Assembly (NCBI RefSeq): GCF_964340395.1
Contig: NC_135564.1
Location: 7,835,361-7,899,360 of the forward strand
Length of the DNA: 64,000 nt
Reading direction: 5' to 3'
DNA from: Glandiceps talaboti
Taxonomy: Eukaryota > Hemichordata > Enteropneusta > Spengelidae
The position numbers and the translations under genes were made by a program. Below are positions 1-20,732 of the stretch, piece by piece. The notes beneath the pieces were generated by a model that was not told the origin of the DNA, ran no database searches, and was given only the letters and a program-made list of their open reading frames with translations. The stretch's first letter is position 1; each line of letters opens with the position of its first letter.

Positions 1-643
1 AAAATATAGTGTTAATCTCTCAAGGTATACCTTCTATATTACGATTGTCTTATGATGTTGTTAAAACGGTTGATTGCACAGTAGGATTTTCCTCGAATTT
101 TCATAAGTTTGAAAAATTACGTCATTGGATGAAAAATTACGTCATCGGATGGCTCGTAAATTATATTCATCAAGACGAGGGTTCAGTTCTGCCAATAGAA
201 AAACTTGATGGCTTGGCATGCTTCTGTAGTACGTACTGCAAAAAGTACGGCCCAAAAAGTATAGAGTCAACGTCAACTTGTTCTCCTTTAATATCTCATT
301 GGTTGAGGAGATTTTGTTTGTTTCGATTTTGAACAATGTATACATTATGTCAAAGGTCATACCACCAAACAAGGTTTGAGGTAAAGGCAATGATACCAAA
401 TAAGTCTAAAATAGTTTACGAAGAACTTAAATGAAAGTAATTGCGTATTTGCAAGCCCTCTGATGATATCTGTCACAAGAATAAGTTAAAACCGACAGCT
501 GTAATCAGTTGATCAAACAATCTCGTTCTGCAAATAGTGACAAAGTATGTACAGATCTCGGTGATAAAGTTGAATTCCTCACACGGTCATGTAGCATGTA
601 TACTGCCCTCTCCGACGACACACGGTTCTTCAGTGTCTTATGC
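1..643. other. 3' flank of the ROCO gene, no gene supported
   Basis: This probably includes the ROCO 3' UTR on the minus strand. A 20-bp unit (GAAAAATTACGTCATTGGAT) is repeated twice in tandem near 111-150. Short open frames here are AT-rich and show no family motif. Confidence 0.4.
287..292 (-). promoter_or_regulatory. Candidate poly(A) signal (ATTAAA) of the ROCO gene
   Basis: The minus strand reads ATTAAA about 350 nt downstream of the TGA at 644. It is the first recognisable signal variant seen below the stop codon. No downstream GU-rich element was verified. Confidence 0.25.
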
Positions 644-8299
<7,656 letters not shown>

Positions 8300-8511
8300 G
8301 ATGTCACTTCAGTGTCCCCTATATATATGACGTAATCTTCCAACGTCGTAAATCACAGGCCACTTTACGGCACCTTCCAAAACGTATCCACCTAGTGTGC
8401 TCTGGCTTGAGAGAATGGTACGTAATCTTCTATAGTTGTACTTAAATGGCAGAGGTCCAACATCCGGGTTATTCTATGTATAAGAAGAAAAAAGGTCACT
8501 TTCACATTATG

Positions 8512-8696
8512 ACATACATACATACATACATACATACATACATACATACATACATACATACATACATACATACATACATACATACATACATACATACATA
8601 CATACAAACATACGTACATACATACATACATACATACATACATACATACATACATACATACAAACAAACAAACAAACAAACAAACAAACAGACAGA
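8512..8696 (+). repeat. (ACAT)n followed by (CAAA)n microsatellite
   Basis: About 37 ACAT units with two substitutions near 8605-8615 pass into CAAA units at 8661. The tract lies about 210 bp upstream of the ROCO start codon, so it may fall in the promoter or 5' UTR. Confidence 0.97.
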
Positions 8697-8973
8697 CTAC
8701 AATCACGCTATTATATTCATGTGAGGTAATAAACAGTTGTGCAATAGACATGCAAGATATGTACAACTTAAAGTGACAATACAAAAAGAAACTGAACTAT
8801 ATTGAAAGTTATTTGCAGTAAGTGTATTTAAATGAACAGATATTTGTGAGGATATATGACGTTTAAATAAACATATGACGTTTCATATTTTAACTTGTAA
8901 ATAATGACAAAAAATAACACGCATGAAAGTGAATACGCGCGCACGCACCCAAACACACATGCACATACATACA

Positions 8974-8979
8974 CGCACG

Positions 8980-9032
<53 letters not shown>
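8974..9032 (+). repeat. (CG)n-(CA)n microsatellite
   Basis: A short alternating CG tract runs into about 22 CA units. Confidence 0.95.
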
Positions 9033-9036
<4 letters not shown>

Positions 9037-11417
9037 CAACGTATACACAAACATACAACTATAGAGTAGTGTATAGGCTATCCATGGCGTCGTATCTTTC
9101 CTAACTGTAACAGTTTGAGGTTTACTCATTAGCATAAACAACTTTGGTTCATAATTTTTTATTGAGAAAGACGGGGTGAAGACAGAATTTGGGTATCGAT
9201 GACCTCTAGGCAAAAAAAAATCAAAAATCAGGGTGTAAATAATTTTTAGCTCCATGTACGACCAGATCAGGTCAAATGATTGTTTTTGATAGTTGATAAA
9301 TATTGTGACATAACAAGGTAAAATATTGCAGAGTGGTTTTCTTCTTTACTGTCCTTGAAATTTGATAAACAAATGTGGTTGCATCCTGTCCATCCAGACG
9401 AATTATTCTCAGTTACACTATGTGGAGCGAGGTCATGGCCTGACCTTCATCTTGACCTCGTACACATACTTCGAATAGCCAGAGATAACGGCGGTCGACT
9501 GAATCTCGAGTTCACATAGTTTTGAATATTATTATGAACATATTTTATGCTTACACGTGAAACAAAGGCTAAAAACTTACCCTCCTTACACCAGATATTG
9601 TGTCATGTATACCCTCTCATAAAACGATGTATGTTTCCGCTTGAACACCCCTATTATCTCACAACGTGTGGTTTGTTCCTGTGGTTATCAATGGGAGGTC
9701 ATTCCATTTTATGGAAGCCGGGGACACGAATTTGATATATTGAGAAAAATGACAAACTTTACAAATCACGCCCGATTTCTCGAATTTTGAAGGCACTTCA
9801 GCATGGAAACACTGAGATGTAATATGATTAATCATTTTCGTTGCAACCCTGCTATTTGACATCAATTCAATTTTGAAGTGTAGTCCCATATGTTACAGGC
9901 CTGTCTAAGTGTTTCGGTTTGTGTAATCACGAGGCAGACATATTACAATATTTTAGGTTCATAGCTATATAGCTATTCTGATAACAAGAATGACTATATC
10001 TCTTATTATATCGGATTTTATTCTTTGTGTAAGTGTATCGAAGTTTTGGTGATTTGCTTGGCACACATGGAATGCAGATCTCAACGCTGTTTAATTTAAT
10101 GACGAGCATAACTGTAGTAGTAACATACCAAATCAGATAACCGTCGTCAAATGTACGGGCAAATGTCTGAATGTCATGTTTAGCATATCGCTACAAGTGG
10201 AGAAACAAGATAATTTGAAGTATTTGAATGTTTAGGGATAAATCATACACAAAAAACAAACCTTTAATACAGCATGTGTGTCACTTGTTCCAGCCGGTGA
10301 AATATTCAGTCGAAGAGCGCGGTCTCATCTGAGTGTTATCATTCCCTTCGCCCTTCAGCCATGTTTCTGTCACAGTGTCGGCAGTATTGACCAGTGCTCT
10401 CGTTCGTACTACGTTGCACATATGTTGGTTGGTGTGGAGAGATGTCCGGTTTCATGTCTAAATCCGAATGAGTCACTGTAATATAAGTGCCATTTGGCCA
10501 ATCATAGATCATATAAAGTGAAATCCTAAACTTATTAACTGAAATACAAATTATGCAAGAGAAAACCCGTAGTTATTTTACTTTGTGCACTGATGTAATC
10601 ACACTGTTGTCATCTAGCCAGACTGAAAATTTATGGTTTACATAATAAATACACCACACAATGAGAGAGCAAAGTTTAATATTTGTTTGTGTAACTCTTA
10701 AAATAACGTGACACTTTGTTACAGCTTAGTTTCACACGAAGTGTAAACACGACTTTTTTCGGAGTTGAACCTATGGTCTACATTTATCGCAAGTCGACAT
10801 AATGAAAGTGCGACTCTGAGAATCTGACGCCTGGGGATCTGACGAATCAATGCCAAATGTACAGATTCATCACCTCGCGTCTGGCTATTAAAAAGGAGGT
10901 CAGCCGTACTTGAAGAAATTCTTGAATTACTCACGATTAGATTTAGGCTAGCCGGCTGTAAGTTTATCTGACAGGAGACAGAATACTGCAGCTGTTAAAT
11001 ATCAAGATTTTATGTCGTCATTCCTATTTTAAACTTGGTAGGCGGGAATTACACATCGTCTGGCCACCATTGTTTCAGAGCGATTCCTTTCCCGCCAAAA
11101 TCAAGTAACATAAATTCTAAACTTACCATAATTTTTTGTCACAACAAAACTACATTTTAGAACCGAATCATAGAAACAATGCACGCTAATGGAGTGATAT
11201 ACATTTCAGTTTAAAAGTTAATAAACTGTCAACATTTATATCAAATATTATTTTCATGTCTTTTCACAAACAGCATAGATTGTGTTGACTGTGGCAAAAG
11301 AACCGTACCTTGTCGTCAGCTTGAAGTAAAAATTCGTTGAAACGATAAATATTCGGGAATACAAGTTATCATAAAGTTAAATAGGCAAAAGGCTGGTTAG
11401 CTGAATATGTTTTGGGG
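9033..11417. other. Intergenic region, no gene supported
   Basis: No splice-compatible exon chain was found. The minus strand near 9890-9660 encodes FVSPASIKWNDLPL, which resembles the degenerate end of a LINE reverse-transcriptase ORF (a WNSLP-type motif). This is too weak to annotate as an element. The rest is unremarkable AT-rich sequence. Confidence 0.4.
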
Positions 11418-12294
11418 TTGTAATTATTTGTCTGCATATCAAAATTTTCTCACAATATTCTATTTACTGATGTACACTTAACCATCACTTGGTATAAGGA
11501 CTAACTTATGAATGATCCGATGATGTAATTTATCATACGTATAAAAATGTACAAGGACTCCCTACTATGCAAGCAATTGTCCTAACAAGGCCGGAAGCCA
11601 ACTGAAATGTCATAGAAAGCATATACGTCGACATTAACAATATGCTAGAATATTTAAATCAAAGTTTTTCGTAAGTATTATCACTTGAGTAAAAAGTTTA
11701 TAAACTCAACTTGTACCACTTTAATTCATATTCGAATGTTACAACGTGGATCATTTTGATAAGCATTGTGTATATTTTGGCAATATATCAAATATTCCTT
11801 GTTTTCCTGCTATAAATCACCGTCTGTCAAATATCCGACCATTGTCCTAGGAATCGCAGTTTCATATTTCACTATTAAAACTTGGGTATAGAGACGTATA
11901 TATATCTCTGAGTCATCATACGGGACAGCTTAAATATTTCGAAACAGATATCTAATTTTTCCCATTTTCATTTTTTGTGTCAGATTCCTAACTTTTTAGA
12001 CACTCATTCTGACTCATTCGATAGCCCTGTTTTAAAAATGCAGTCATAACTATTACTGTATAAGTTAACCGGTTGCATCTAAAGGCGTTTACTTAATTCT
12101 AAATTAGGCCTGTTCACCTTTTAAGATTGCGCAAGTACAGATGGTCAACAAAAGAACTATTCAAAACTGGGATAAATTAATCAAATTTGAAATTTAACCT
12201 GCTCGCTGCCCAGAAACATGTCCGCAAGCGCACGCGCACAAGATATTTGTAAGTTGACGTTTTGAGCATGCGCGAAACGATCAGCGTGTAGTAA

Positions 12295-12295
<1 letters not shown>

Positions 12296-12366
<71 letters not shown>
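12296..12366 (+). repeat. (TA)n microsatellite, copy 1
   Basis: About 35 TA units. The matching site in copy 2 (about 20255-20275) has only a few units, so this tract changed length after the duplication. Confidence 0.95.
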
Positions 12367-12368
<2 letters not shown>

Positions 12369-12639
12369 AGCTATGGGTCTACTGACTACTGGAAATGGTT
12401 TGAATTACATTTCAAGTACATGTACAAGTATTCAAATGAAAAGACAATAAATATACACAAGGTTACATAACTGATTTCAGAAGGTATAATATATAGAGAA
12501 GAATAAAAATGATGCCGAAAAGATACTACATCAAAAATATAAAATGACCATTATATCAACAAACTATCAGTTGTATGGACTTCAATATGATCTTCACTAT
12601 CTCAAGAATGAAATGATCAATTTTACTTTCGATCTAAAC

Positions 12640-12655
12640 GTGTGTGTATATGTGG

Positions 12656-12704
<49 letters not shown>

Positions 12705-12742
12705 GGTGTCAGTGTCGGTGTGTGTCTGTGTCTGTGTAATGA
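12640..12742 (+). repeat. (TG)n compound microsatellite, copy 1
   Basis: TG units with CTG/CGG interruptions; the equivalent in copy 2 lies at about 20565-20732. Confidence 0.93.
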
Positions 12743-13427
12743 AGTGTACAGTACAAGAAATTCTGCAAAATTACACGCTGTAAACGGTCGGCTGCTTATT
12801 TGGCTTCATTTAGCACGAAGAGAGTTATAATTCAAGCACAACATATTGCAAACCATCCCCTTTCAGACCGTCCATCAGAATTTTCGCATCTTCACATTTT
12901 CGTGCTCCCTTTTCCCTTTTCTCCTCAGCCCCCTTGCCAAAATACAGTAGTACCAAATCCGATAAGGAGGCGTGTAACTGGGCGATGGAATTCGTGACTG
13001 CAAATGCTTCAAAATTATTTTCATTTTCACTTCATTTCAAAATGTCCTTACCATGTGATCTTTTGCGAAATTTTCTTCACAATAAATGTTTGGTTTCCTC
13101 TGTATTTTTCTCGCCAATATATTTGTAATGAAACTAACAACGTGTTATAAACACAGCAAACATCGCTCATATTCCCATTTCGTTTATTTACCTGCACAAC
13201 CACAATAGTATTTGCAAATAGAGAAGTGGCGATTGCTATTTTATATTTACATTGTCTGTGACTTAAAAAGACATGGCTTAACCCTCTGACAAGTTGTCTG
13301 TAGGTGTGACAGTTATCAAATACTGGGTCCAGTCAAAGTTTGACAGCACTTCATAGAAATGGAACACACTTAGTCGAGTCTAGTACCTTGTAGGCCCTGT
13401 ACTCGTATTCTTGATTTGCATATAGTA

Positions 13428-13472
13428 TAGTCTGCAAGGTACGCCATGACGACGTATCTTACAGTCTATATA
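13428..13472. mobile_element. Miniature palindromic element (AGTCTGCAAGGTACG type)
   Basis: AGTCTGCAAGGTACG is mirrored by CGTATCTTACAGTCT within about 42 bp. The same site recurs in copy 2 at about 21422-21465. The ends resemble those of the element at 13727. Confidence 0.55.
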
Positions 13473-13723
13473 TAGTAACCACTGTATAATATCATATCTC
13501 GATCTGTACACTTACTGTACTACGAACTATTCGTAAATGTATTTAGTCATTTACACTGTGTTGTCTAGATTTGACAATAGTTTGTCGTGTTGATAGATAA
13601 GTGAAATTTCACTATAAATTAAAGCTACCGCCATTCATTTTACACTCGATCTTTCGACTGTGGAATGGCTCTTTTCCAAATTCTTCGATATATACGGACA
13701 CAATAACCTACACATCTAGACTG

Positions 13724-13815
13724 TAAGGTACGTCGTGTTGCTCCGCCCTCACCGGCGTGAGCGGGGTTGACCGACGTGTGAGGGCGCCCCGTCATTGCGT
13801 ATCTTAAGGACGTCG
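13724..13815. mobile_element. Short terminal-inverted-repeat element (CTGTAAGGTACG ends)
   Basis: The left end is AGACTGTAAGGTACGTCGTG. The right end in copy 2 reads GGCGTACCTTACAGACTA, its near reverse complement; copy 1 is slightly degraded. The body contains CTCCGCCCTCACCGGCGTG and its partial inverse GTGTGAGGG. No coding capacity. Confidence 0.55.
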
Positions 13816-14039
13816 GACTGCCTTCACGTCATATGATGTGCACTTGTAGTCGACGGATGAGTTCGCCGAAATCTTTACGGACCGGAATTTTATTAGGTTT
13901 CGGTTGGACCGTAACTACTTAAAAACACCAAGAGGGACTTATTCTCATTTATAACAAAGATTGGACACCAAACTTTAGGGACATTTTTAATTTCTGACTG
14001 TCAGCGACAGAAGAGAACATACTTATTGTAGAAAAATTA

Positions 14040-14990
14040 TCAAAATTATTATTCAAAAATTATTCAATGATAAATCAAAGTTTGAACAACTACATATGAA
14101 ATTTTTAAGCAAATACTAGGTGCAAATAAACATGCCACAAATATTGCTGTTAGAGCAGAAGTAGGCAGTTATCCAGTTATTGTAAAAGTTTATTTTCAAG
14201 TGTTAAAATTCTGGAATAGAATAAAAAGTAAGGATTGTAGTCAACTAGTTCACTATGCTTTCATCACAGAAAAAAATAGCAAGCTTAATACATGGTTAAC
14301 TTTCATTGAGAAAATAAAAACATGTAACTGAAGCTGGTGATGACGTCAATGATATCCAAACATTTGAAAGTAAACTAAATCAAATATATCTGAATAACAT
14401 TTGGGTACCAAATCTTCACAAATTAAATAATAATAAATTGCACACTTACAACAAATTCAAATTAACCTATGATTTGAACCATATCTAGACTTAGAGCATA
14501 ATGTCAGTCACAGAATTAGCATCGCCAAATTCAGAATATCGGCACATAATTTACCTATTGAAAAAATAAGATATATTGGCGTACCTCCAGAGCAAAGATT
14601 TTTGTAAGATGTGTACAACACAGTCTGTTGGCAATGAAATTCATGCTTTACTAGAATGTAAAAAACATTCCAATAATAAAGGCAGAATCAAATTTTTTAA
14701 TAAGTTATCAGTCTACGATGAAACTATATCAAAACTAACAATTATTGATGCATTCCTTCTACTAATGAGAACTAATGATGGGTTTATTGCCAACAGTCTG
14801 GGTAACTCAAATTCATCAATCGGTTTAACTTTTTTGCAATCATTAGTACATTAGTACATTTTATTGTTGTGTAGTCGCATTGCATTCTGTATATCATTGA
14901 CCATAAATTATGTTCTTGTATGACGTAATATTTCATTTCAAATAAAATATACTCTACTCTATTCTACTCTACTCTACTTCTTGTAGGGTT
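14040..14990 (+). mobile_element. LINE 3' fragment, copy 1 (degenerate ORF2 end plus tail)
   Basis: The plus strand encodes LINE ORF2 C-terminal features: ILGANKHATNIAVRAEVGSYPV, a KFWNRIKS stretch, and the zinc-knuckle-like FCKMCTTQSVGNEIHALLEC motif at about 14600-14670. It ends in AATAAAATA and a TACTC/TATTC-rich simple tail at 14941-14978. Frameshifts and stops break the frame. The insertion predates the tandem duplication because copy 2 has it too. Confidence 0.72.
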
Positions 14991-15240
14991 ATAGTGTCAA
15001 ATGCGCATGCGTTATGTAAAAACACACCAGCTACCTGAATCACTGTTAATGTGATGGCATATTCCCTGATGGTAGTACACCGAGACGTTATCATTCACCA
15101 ATTAGATTACATTTGATTCCAAGCACTGATTATGTCTTTTTTATCGAAACAATTAATACTTCTGTCGCATTACCATTTGGATGTGACTGCAGCTGTATTT
15201 AGCAAATTTAAATTCATCACTGCAAAGTTTGCATTTTTGT

Positions 15241-18200
15241 TCAAATTTTCTTTGCTTTCACATATGCATAATAATTGCAATCATCTGCGATGTACTTCAG
15301 TTCGTCTGGAACATCAATTCGTTTAAAAACTATATCCGTAAACCCTGCAGTTTTAAGACAGTCTTTAATGAAATCATCCTGAACGCAGAAAACTGCAAAA
15401 GTAATATCTCCAACTTTACAAAATGTTTCATCCATTGCTTCAAGTAAAATCAAACTTCCTTTCGGTTTCAGAATATTTCCTAAGTTCTGAATTGCTTGCA
15501 TGTAAGACTCCTTTGTCAAACAAGCTGATTCGACACACAAGGATGAAAAAATGGCGTCGAAAGGCTCGAACACCCTCGGATGCAGTGGATTACTTTGGTG
15601 AATGTCACAGTAAACAACGTCTTTCAATGACTTGCGTAATTTCTCGGCACGGTCATCTGGAGATTCACTGAATATAGACAAAAATAGAGACGCCATATAA
15701 TGATGGTTGGTATTATTTTTCAGGAAATTTAAGCGATAGCCTTGTATAGCTGAGTATATGAGTTATTATTAGTTAATATGAGTTTCAATTCTTAATACAT
15801 GCATGTCACAAATATTAATTATTTACTTCTAAACAGCATTATTATTTACTTGTTAGATAGTTGATAGATTTTCAACTCCTTGCATCTTTCTACTTTCGCT
15901 CAAAGTAGAAGCATGCACCAAGGAAATAAAGTCTTTAAACTTCTGCTTTACTTTGCGCAAGAAAACTCCAACCTAGTCTCACCTAAAATCAATATAGGTT
16001 CACGTATAATTTATAGAAATAGAGGTCAAAGTTATATCAAAACTTAATCGTCATTTTAGAATCCAATATGGCCGCCGAATACTCTATGGGAAAATATAAT
16101 ATTGTCAATGTCCTTGTTGACAAGATGGTGAACCCCAAAGTTTGATTATTTCAAAAGAACCACGCATACTAAGCTTTTAATAGGCAAAATTTACAGAGAA
16201 TTGAATGACTTTGATTTTCAGGGCAATTCTGATTAAAATCCGATGTATAGATGTCGGCTAATCGTTCATTGTTGTTTTACCTCGGTACTTTTGCTTCAAT
16301 TGACCTTCGTGATACATGTTTACGTTTTGATGGCCGAATGAACGATTAGCCGACATCTACATCGGATTTTAATCAGATTGGTCCCGACGCGTAGTTATCC
16401 TTAGACAGATAAGTGAAAATAGCATGTTTACTGTACTGTCGAGATACATCGTTAGCTGGTCATACTGAGAGCTAGGAGGTACGGCCAGTTAACGATGATA
16501 TATCTCGACAGCTCAGTAAACAGGCTAAAGTGAAAATGTGTGTTTTGGCAAACAATTGGTGTGAACTTATTGAATAATAGACATAGGAGAGAGAGCCCCT
16601 AACGTCTAATGACTAAATCATGTACAATTGATAACAAAAACTAGCCCAATAAATCAAAATTACTGTTACATTTTTAAAACATTATTACTACAATCTTTTT
16701 AACATGATACAATTTATTTAACTTACCCCTTTCCCTCTCTTTCGCATACATAATGGAAATATTGACTCCAATCTAAAGCATCATGTTCACTCTTGACCCA
16801 TTTTTCGACTTCCCTACGGTTTTGTTTTGCATAATCCGCACAAACAATTTCAGAAAACTTGGCACTGGCAGTAATCATATGAAGTATAATTGGACCACTA
16901 CCAACTTCCAGAAACCGTGGTCCATTAAAATTGTCTGAAAATAAATACCACCATGATTTAATATTATATTCACAAAACGTGGCAAGAAACTGTATTCATT
17001 CAATTGTATTATCTTCAGCTAAACTTTTTCTCAAACTAGAAAATATATATATCATAATGTGAAGACGACGGTACTTACAATGGTTGATTCTTTCCTATGG
17101 AGTTCTAAATTATATAGGTCACCAAGGTCTTTCTGTTTATTACCTATGATCCTACTATAGGTATTTACTATTCTTGTAAGCCTCGACTTGTCTTTAAACT
17201 GACAGATACCTGAACCATGATGCAATATTAAATGTGAGAATATTTTCTATGTATTATAAAGTACGGTAGACAGATTCTAAAACGTCAGGGCTTACATTAG
17301 GTTTCCTAAGCATGAATAGGCGTTGCAGTGCCTTCTTTTTTTCTTTTCTTTTTAAAAAAAATTTAAATTTGTTTTATTCCCTGTGCTCGAGGGTAAAAAG
17401 AGAAAAAATACAAAATTCACAAAACTTCACATACAAAAAAGACAAAAAACAAAAGAAAAACATTCACAGCATGAATGATGTGAGGTCTGTAAATCGTTAC
17501 AAAAATTCTCGAGATCTTTCCATTTACTTGTAAACTTATGTATTTAATTCTTATTCACTGCGGCCGGTTTTTTCTAATTGATAATGAACTTTCATACAAT
17601 ATTAAAATGTGTCAAAAGATGGCGTCTGTTTACGGAATCTACTTGTATAAATAAAGACACAGATTCAACAATGGGTCTGAGCCAAAACATAAAATAACAG
17701 TTTTATAGTTTAGCTCAAAATTCATATAAAAATATGTCACGCCAGTGTTAAACTAAATATTGAAATCATTCCAGATTTTAGTAACATATGTGCAATCTCA
17801 AAATAAGTGCTTCAAGGTTTCACAAATATTACTACAGAAGAAGCACAATTCACTATCAACACGTTTCATCTTATATAATTTAGTATTTGTCATTATGCAA
17901 TTTAGATTAATATTATATTGAAAAATCATTGTGTTGACATCACAGGAAGACTTAAAAGGGCATGATATGAATATATACTCCATTCACTTTCATTAATCTC
18001 AAAATATTCACTGTAATTTATTTTGGGATGTTGGTGGAATGAAAATTCTCTTGACTAAATTATGATATGCTGTGCTTCTTGAATATTAGATTAGACCTGA
18101 ACATACGCTGACAACTTTGATTCTTACTCAAATGTTCAGTATAAAAACACCTGCTAACAAGCTGTGCAGTTGGGTTTACTGTGTTTTACCTAGGATTGGA

Positions 18201-18789
18201 CATATATACATATTGGACGAAGTCATTAGCTCAAGTATTTCATGTTTGGCACATTTTACCAACACATGTTCAACAGAGTACGATAAATGTTGATAAAACC
18301 ATAGTCATCACAACACATTCAGCATATTGCACTACATAGTACATTATTGTGTTTTTCGTTTGGATAACATAGTACGTTTGCATTATCATGTTCTCATTTC
18401 GTAATAAACCTATCAATTTTATGTTTGTCGTCATTTCTAATGGGCGTGTCGAGTTTTAAAACAGTAATTATCATAACAATGAAGGTCTTATATATTACGT
18501 GTTGAATAATATGGATCGCATGGAACTACCTACAATCCTGCTTGCATACGGAGTAAGCCCAGGGAGTAAGTTACGTCGTCCCTTCTTTCTCCAAGGGAAG
18601 GTTGTTTATGTTGAGGGTCATGTCAGTAATCTAGAAACTGCTCTACTTACCGGTTTTATACGTTTCAATATCGCAGTCTAGCAATTCCTTCGTTAGAACA
18701 TTCAGTTTCTTGTAAAAAGAATTATAATAAACTTTAGGATCAAAGTGAGTGTGATAGTCTTCACCTGAATAGTACCTAACACTTGACAT
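15241..18789 (-). CDS. NNMT/INMT-like SAM-dependent N-methyltransferase, paralogue 1 (3 exons)
   Basis: Exons are 18789-18651, 16934-16727 and 15667-15241 (774 nt, 257 residues). Junction phases 1 and 2 match, and an in-frame TAA sits 15 nt before the ATG. The N-terminus YHTHFDPKVYY corresponds to the SAM-contacting start of NNMT. Motif I is FLEVGSGPIIL; the ribose-binding DYAKQN and the EKWVKSEHDALDWS block follow. Exon 3 carries YCDIHQSNPL (adenine-binding Asp), SSLCVESAC, NLGNILKPKGSLIL and a C-terminal NYYAYVKAKKI. The family (NNMT, INMT, PNMT, TEMT) transfers methyl from SAM to small amines in the cytosol. Relative to human NNMT, the nicotinamide-contacting Asp197 aligns with Glu and Ser201/Ser213 are not conserved, so the substrate is probably not nicotinamide. 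It lies in duplication copy 1. Confidence 0.9.
16228..16377. mobile_element. Foldback/MITE-like element (TCTGATTAAAATCCG ends), copy 1
   Basis: TCTGATTAAAATCCGATGTA...GATGTCGGCTAATCGTTCAT is mirrored about 70 bp later by its reverse complement. The total is 150 bp, in intron 2 of the methyltransferase gene; no ORF. Confidence 0.75.
16420..16527. mobile_element. MITE family A (TAGCCTGTTTACTG ends), copy 1
   Basis: The left end TAGCATGTTTACTG and right end CAGTAAACAGGCTA are inverted. The inner arms CTGTCGAGATACATCGTTA / AACGATGATATATCTCGACAG also pair. It is flanked by TA on both sides, as expected of Tc1/mariner-type miniature elements. Related copies are at 24442-24550 and 50649-50783. Confidence 0.78.
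17330..18010 (-). mobile_element. LINE 3' fragment of a second type, copy 1
   Basis: The minus strand encodes TNTKLYKMKRVDSELCFFCS followed by CETLKHLF, the Cys-x2-Cys...His motif near the end of ORF2 in L1/Tx1-like elements. After it come frameshifted CTYVTKIWNDF-like residues and an AT-rich 3' UTR. It lies in intron 1 of methyltransferase paralogue 1; a matching copy is in paralogue 2. Confidence 0.65.
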
Positions 18790-19340
18790 TCTGGAGAAGC
18801 CTTATGTAACCGAAATGTCTGTATGAAAAAGTAACACGTCACCAGTTCTGATGGTGACCCGCTTGTGAGTGTAGTGAGGTAAAGGTGATAACGTGCGCCA
18901 CGATGGCGCCGTAACTGGCAGTTCTTGCTGCTTCTCTTGTAAAGGAGTCTTCAGTAATATTACATGGGGGGGGGGGGCATCAAGCCCTATCTGTTGCCCG
19001 CTAAAACGCGACTCCCCTGCTTCTCTTCTTTACTAAAAAGTCCCCCTCTTCCTTTCTTTAAAACAGGGCGCTGGAAAAAAGAAAAAAAAATCCATGATTA
19101 GGACCCGATCCCACCGCTACCAGCACATTGTTGAATTTAAAGGCATTGGCTTTTCGATACTAGCGCGATGGATCTAATTCACTGAGCTGAAGGCCAAAAA
19201 TCCCAAAACTACTCGGGTGCACTATCGAGATTGTCGGAACCAAGGTCAATATAAACCTTTTGATAAGAAACTTTACAAAGAGGCTCGGCACAATTGTTTG
19301 GGAATTTGACATTTGTAGCCCGTTTCCACACATACAATTT
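18790..19340. other. 5' flank of methyltransferase paralogue 1
   Basis: It contains the short hairpin GTCACCA-GTTCTGA-TGGTGAC at about 18839-18860, which is altered in copy 2, and a G-run at 18965-18978. The minus strand near 19190-19110 reads CAGCTCAGTGAATTAGA and, 78 bp on, GTGGGATCGGGTCC. These resemble tRNA-like A and B boxes but are too far apart for a firm SINE call. No TATA box was identified. Confidence 0.35.
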
Positions 19341-20564
19341 TTATTTTTATTTTTATTGTAACTATTTGTCTGAATATTAAAATTTTCTCACAATATTCTA
19401 TTTACTGATGTACACTTAACCATCACTCATACAATTGGCTGAACTCAAACCTGGTATAAGGACTAACTTATGAGTGATCCAATGACGTAATTTATCATAC
19501 GTATAAAAATGTACAAGAACTCCCTACTATGCGATCAACTGTCCTAACAAGGCCAGAAACCAACTGAAATGTCATAGAAAGCATATACGTCGACATTACA
19601 ATATACTAGAATGATTTAATCAAAGTTTTTCGTAAGTATTATCACTTGAGTAAAAAGTTTATAAACTCAACTTGTACCACTTTAATTCATATTCGAATGT
19701 TACAACGTGGATCATTTTGATAAGCATTGTGTTTATTTTGGCAAAATATCAAATATTCCCTGTTTTCCTGCTATAAATCACCGTCTGTCAAATATCCGAC
19801 CATTGTCCTAGAAATCTCAGTTTCATATTTCACTATTATAATTTGGATATAGAGATGTATATATATCTCTGAGTCATCATAAGGGACAGCTTAAATATTT
19901 CGAAACAGATATCTAATTTTTCCCATTTTCATTTTTTGTGTCAGATTCTTAACTTTTTAGACACTCTTTCTGAATCATTCGATAGCCATATTTTAAAAAT
20001 GCAGTCATAACTGTTACTGTATAAGTTAACCGGTTGCATGTAAAGGCGTTTACTTAATTCTAAATTATGCCTGTTCACCTTTTAAGATTGCGCAAGTACA
20101 GATGGTCAACAAAACAACTATTCAAAACTGGTATAAATTAATCATATTTGAAATTTAACCAGCTCGCTGCCCAGAAACATGTCCGCAAGCGCACGCACAA
20201 GATATTTGTAAGTTGACGTTTTGAGCATGCGCGAAGCGATCAGCGTGAAGTAACATATATATAATTATATATATGTGGAGCTATGGGTCTACTGACTACT
20301 GGCAATGGTTTGAATTACAGTTCAAGTACAAGTGTCAACGTACAAGTATTCAAATAAAAAGACAATAAATATACACAAGGTTACATAACTGATTTGAGAA
20401 GGTATAATATGTAGAGAAGACAAAAATTATGCCGAAAAGATACTAAATCAAAAATATAAACAAATCACCATTATATCAACAAACTATCAGTTGTATGGAC
20501 TTCAATATGATCTTCACTACCTCAAGAATGAAATGATCAATTTTCCTTTCGATCTAAACGTGTC

Positions 20565-20620
20565 TGTATATGTGGTTTTGTGTGTGTGTGTGTGTGCGTA
20601 TGTGTGTGTGCGTGTCTGTG

Positions 20621-20659
<39 letters not shown>

Positions 20660-20732
20660 CTGTGTCTGTCTGTGTCTGTGTCTGTTTCTGTGTGTCTGTG
20701 TCTGTGTCTGTGTCTGTGTCTGTGTCTGTGTA
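20565..20732 (+). repeat. (TG)n/(TGTGTC)n compound microsatellite, copy 2
   Basis: Same location as the copy 1 tract, but expanded with many TGTGTC hexamers at its right end. Confidence 0.93.

Larger units (their letters stand above)
11418..19345 (+). repeat. Tandem segmental duplication, copy 1
   Basis: Sequence from about 11418 to 19345 is repeated in the same order and orientation from about 19356 to 28680. The offset grows from about 7.9 kb to 8.1 kb because of small indels. The copy contains a complete NNMT-like gene, two LINE fragments and several miniature elements, all shared with copy 2. The junction lies in a short TTTTA-rich stretch at 19336-19356. Confidence 0.93.

Noticed and set aside
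8320-8328. TATATATA as the TATA box of the ROCO gene
   Set aside because: It lies only about 20 nt above the start codon on the minus strand, which would leave essentially no 5' leader; the real promoter is probably further upstream.
8392-8784. MYVC / YIHT repeat proteins
   Set aside because: Translations of the (ACAT)n repeat; the same applies at 60703-61087.
9659-9889. LINE-derived peptide with FVSPASIKWNDLPL
   Set aside because: It resembles a reverse-transcriptase C-terminal motif but is only one short match with no tail or neighbouring domain, so it is mentioned but not called.
15423-15671. Plus-strand 82-codon open frame conserved in both duplication copies
   Set aside because: Antisense shadow of methyltransferase exon 3; the conservation follows from the minus-strand coding sequence.
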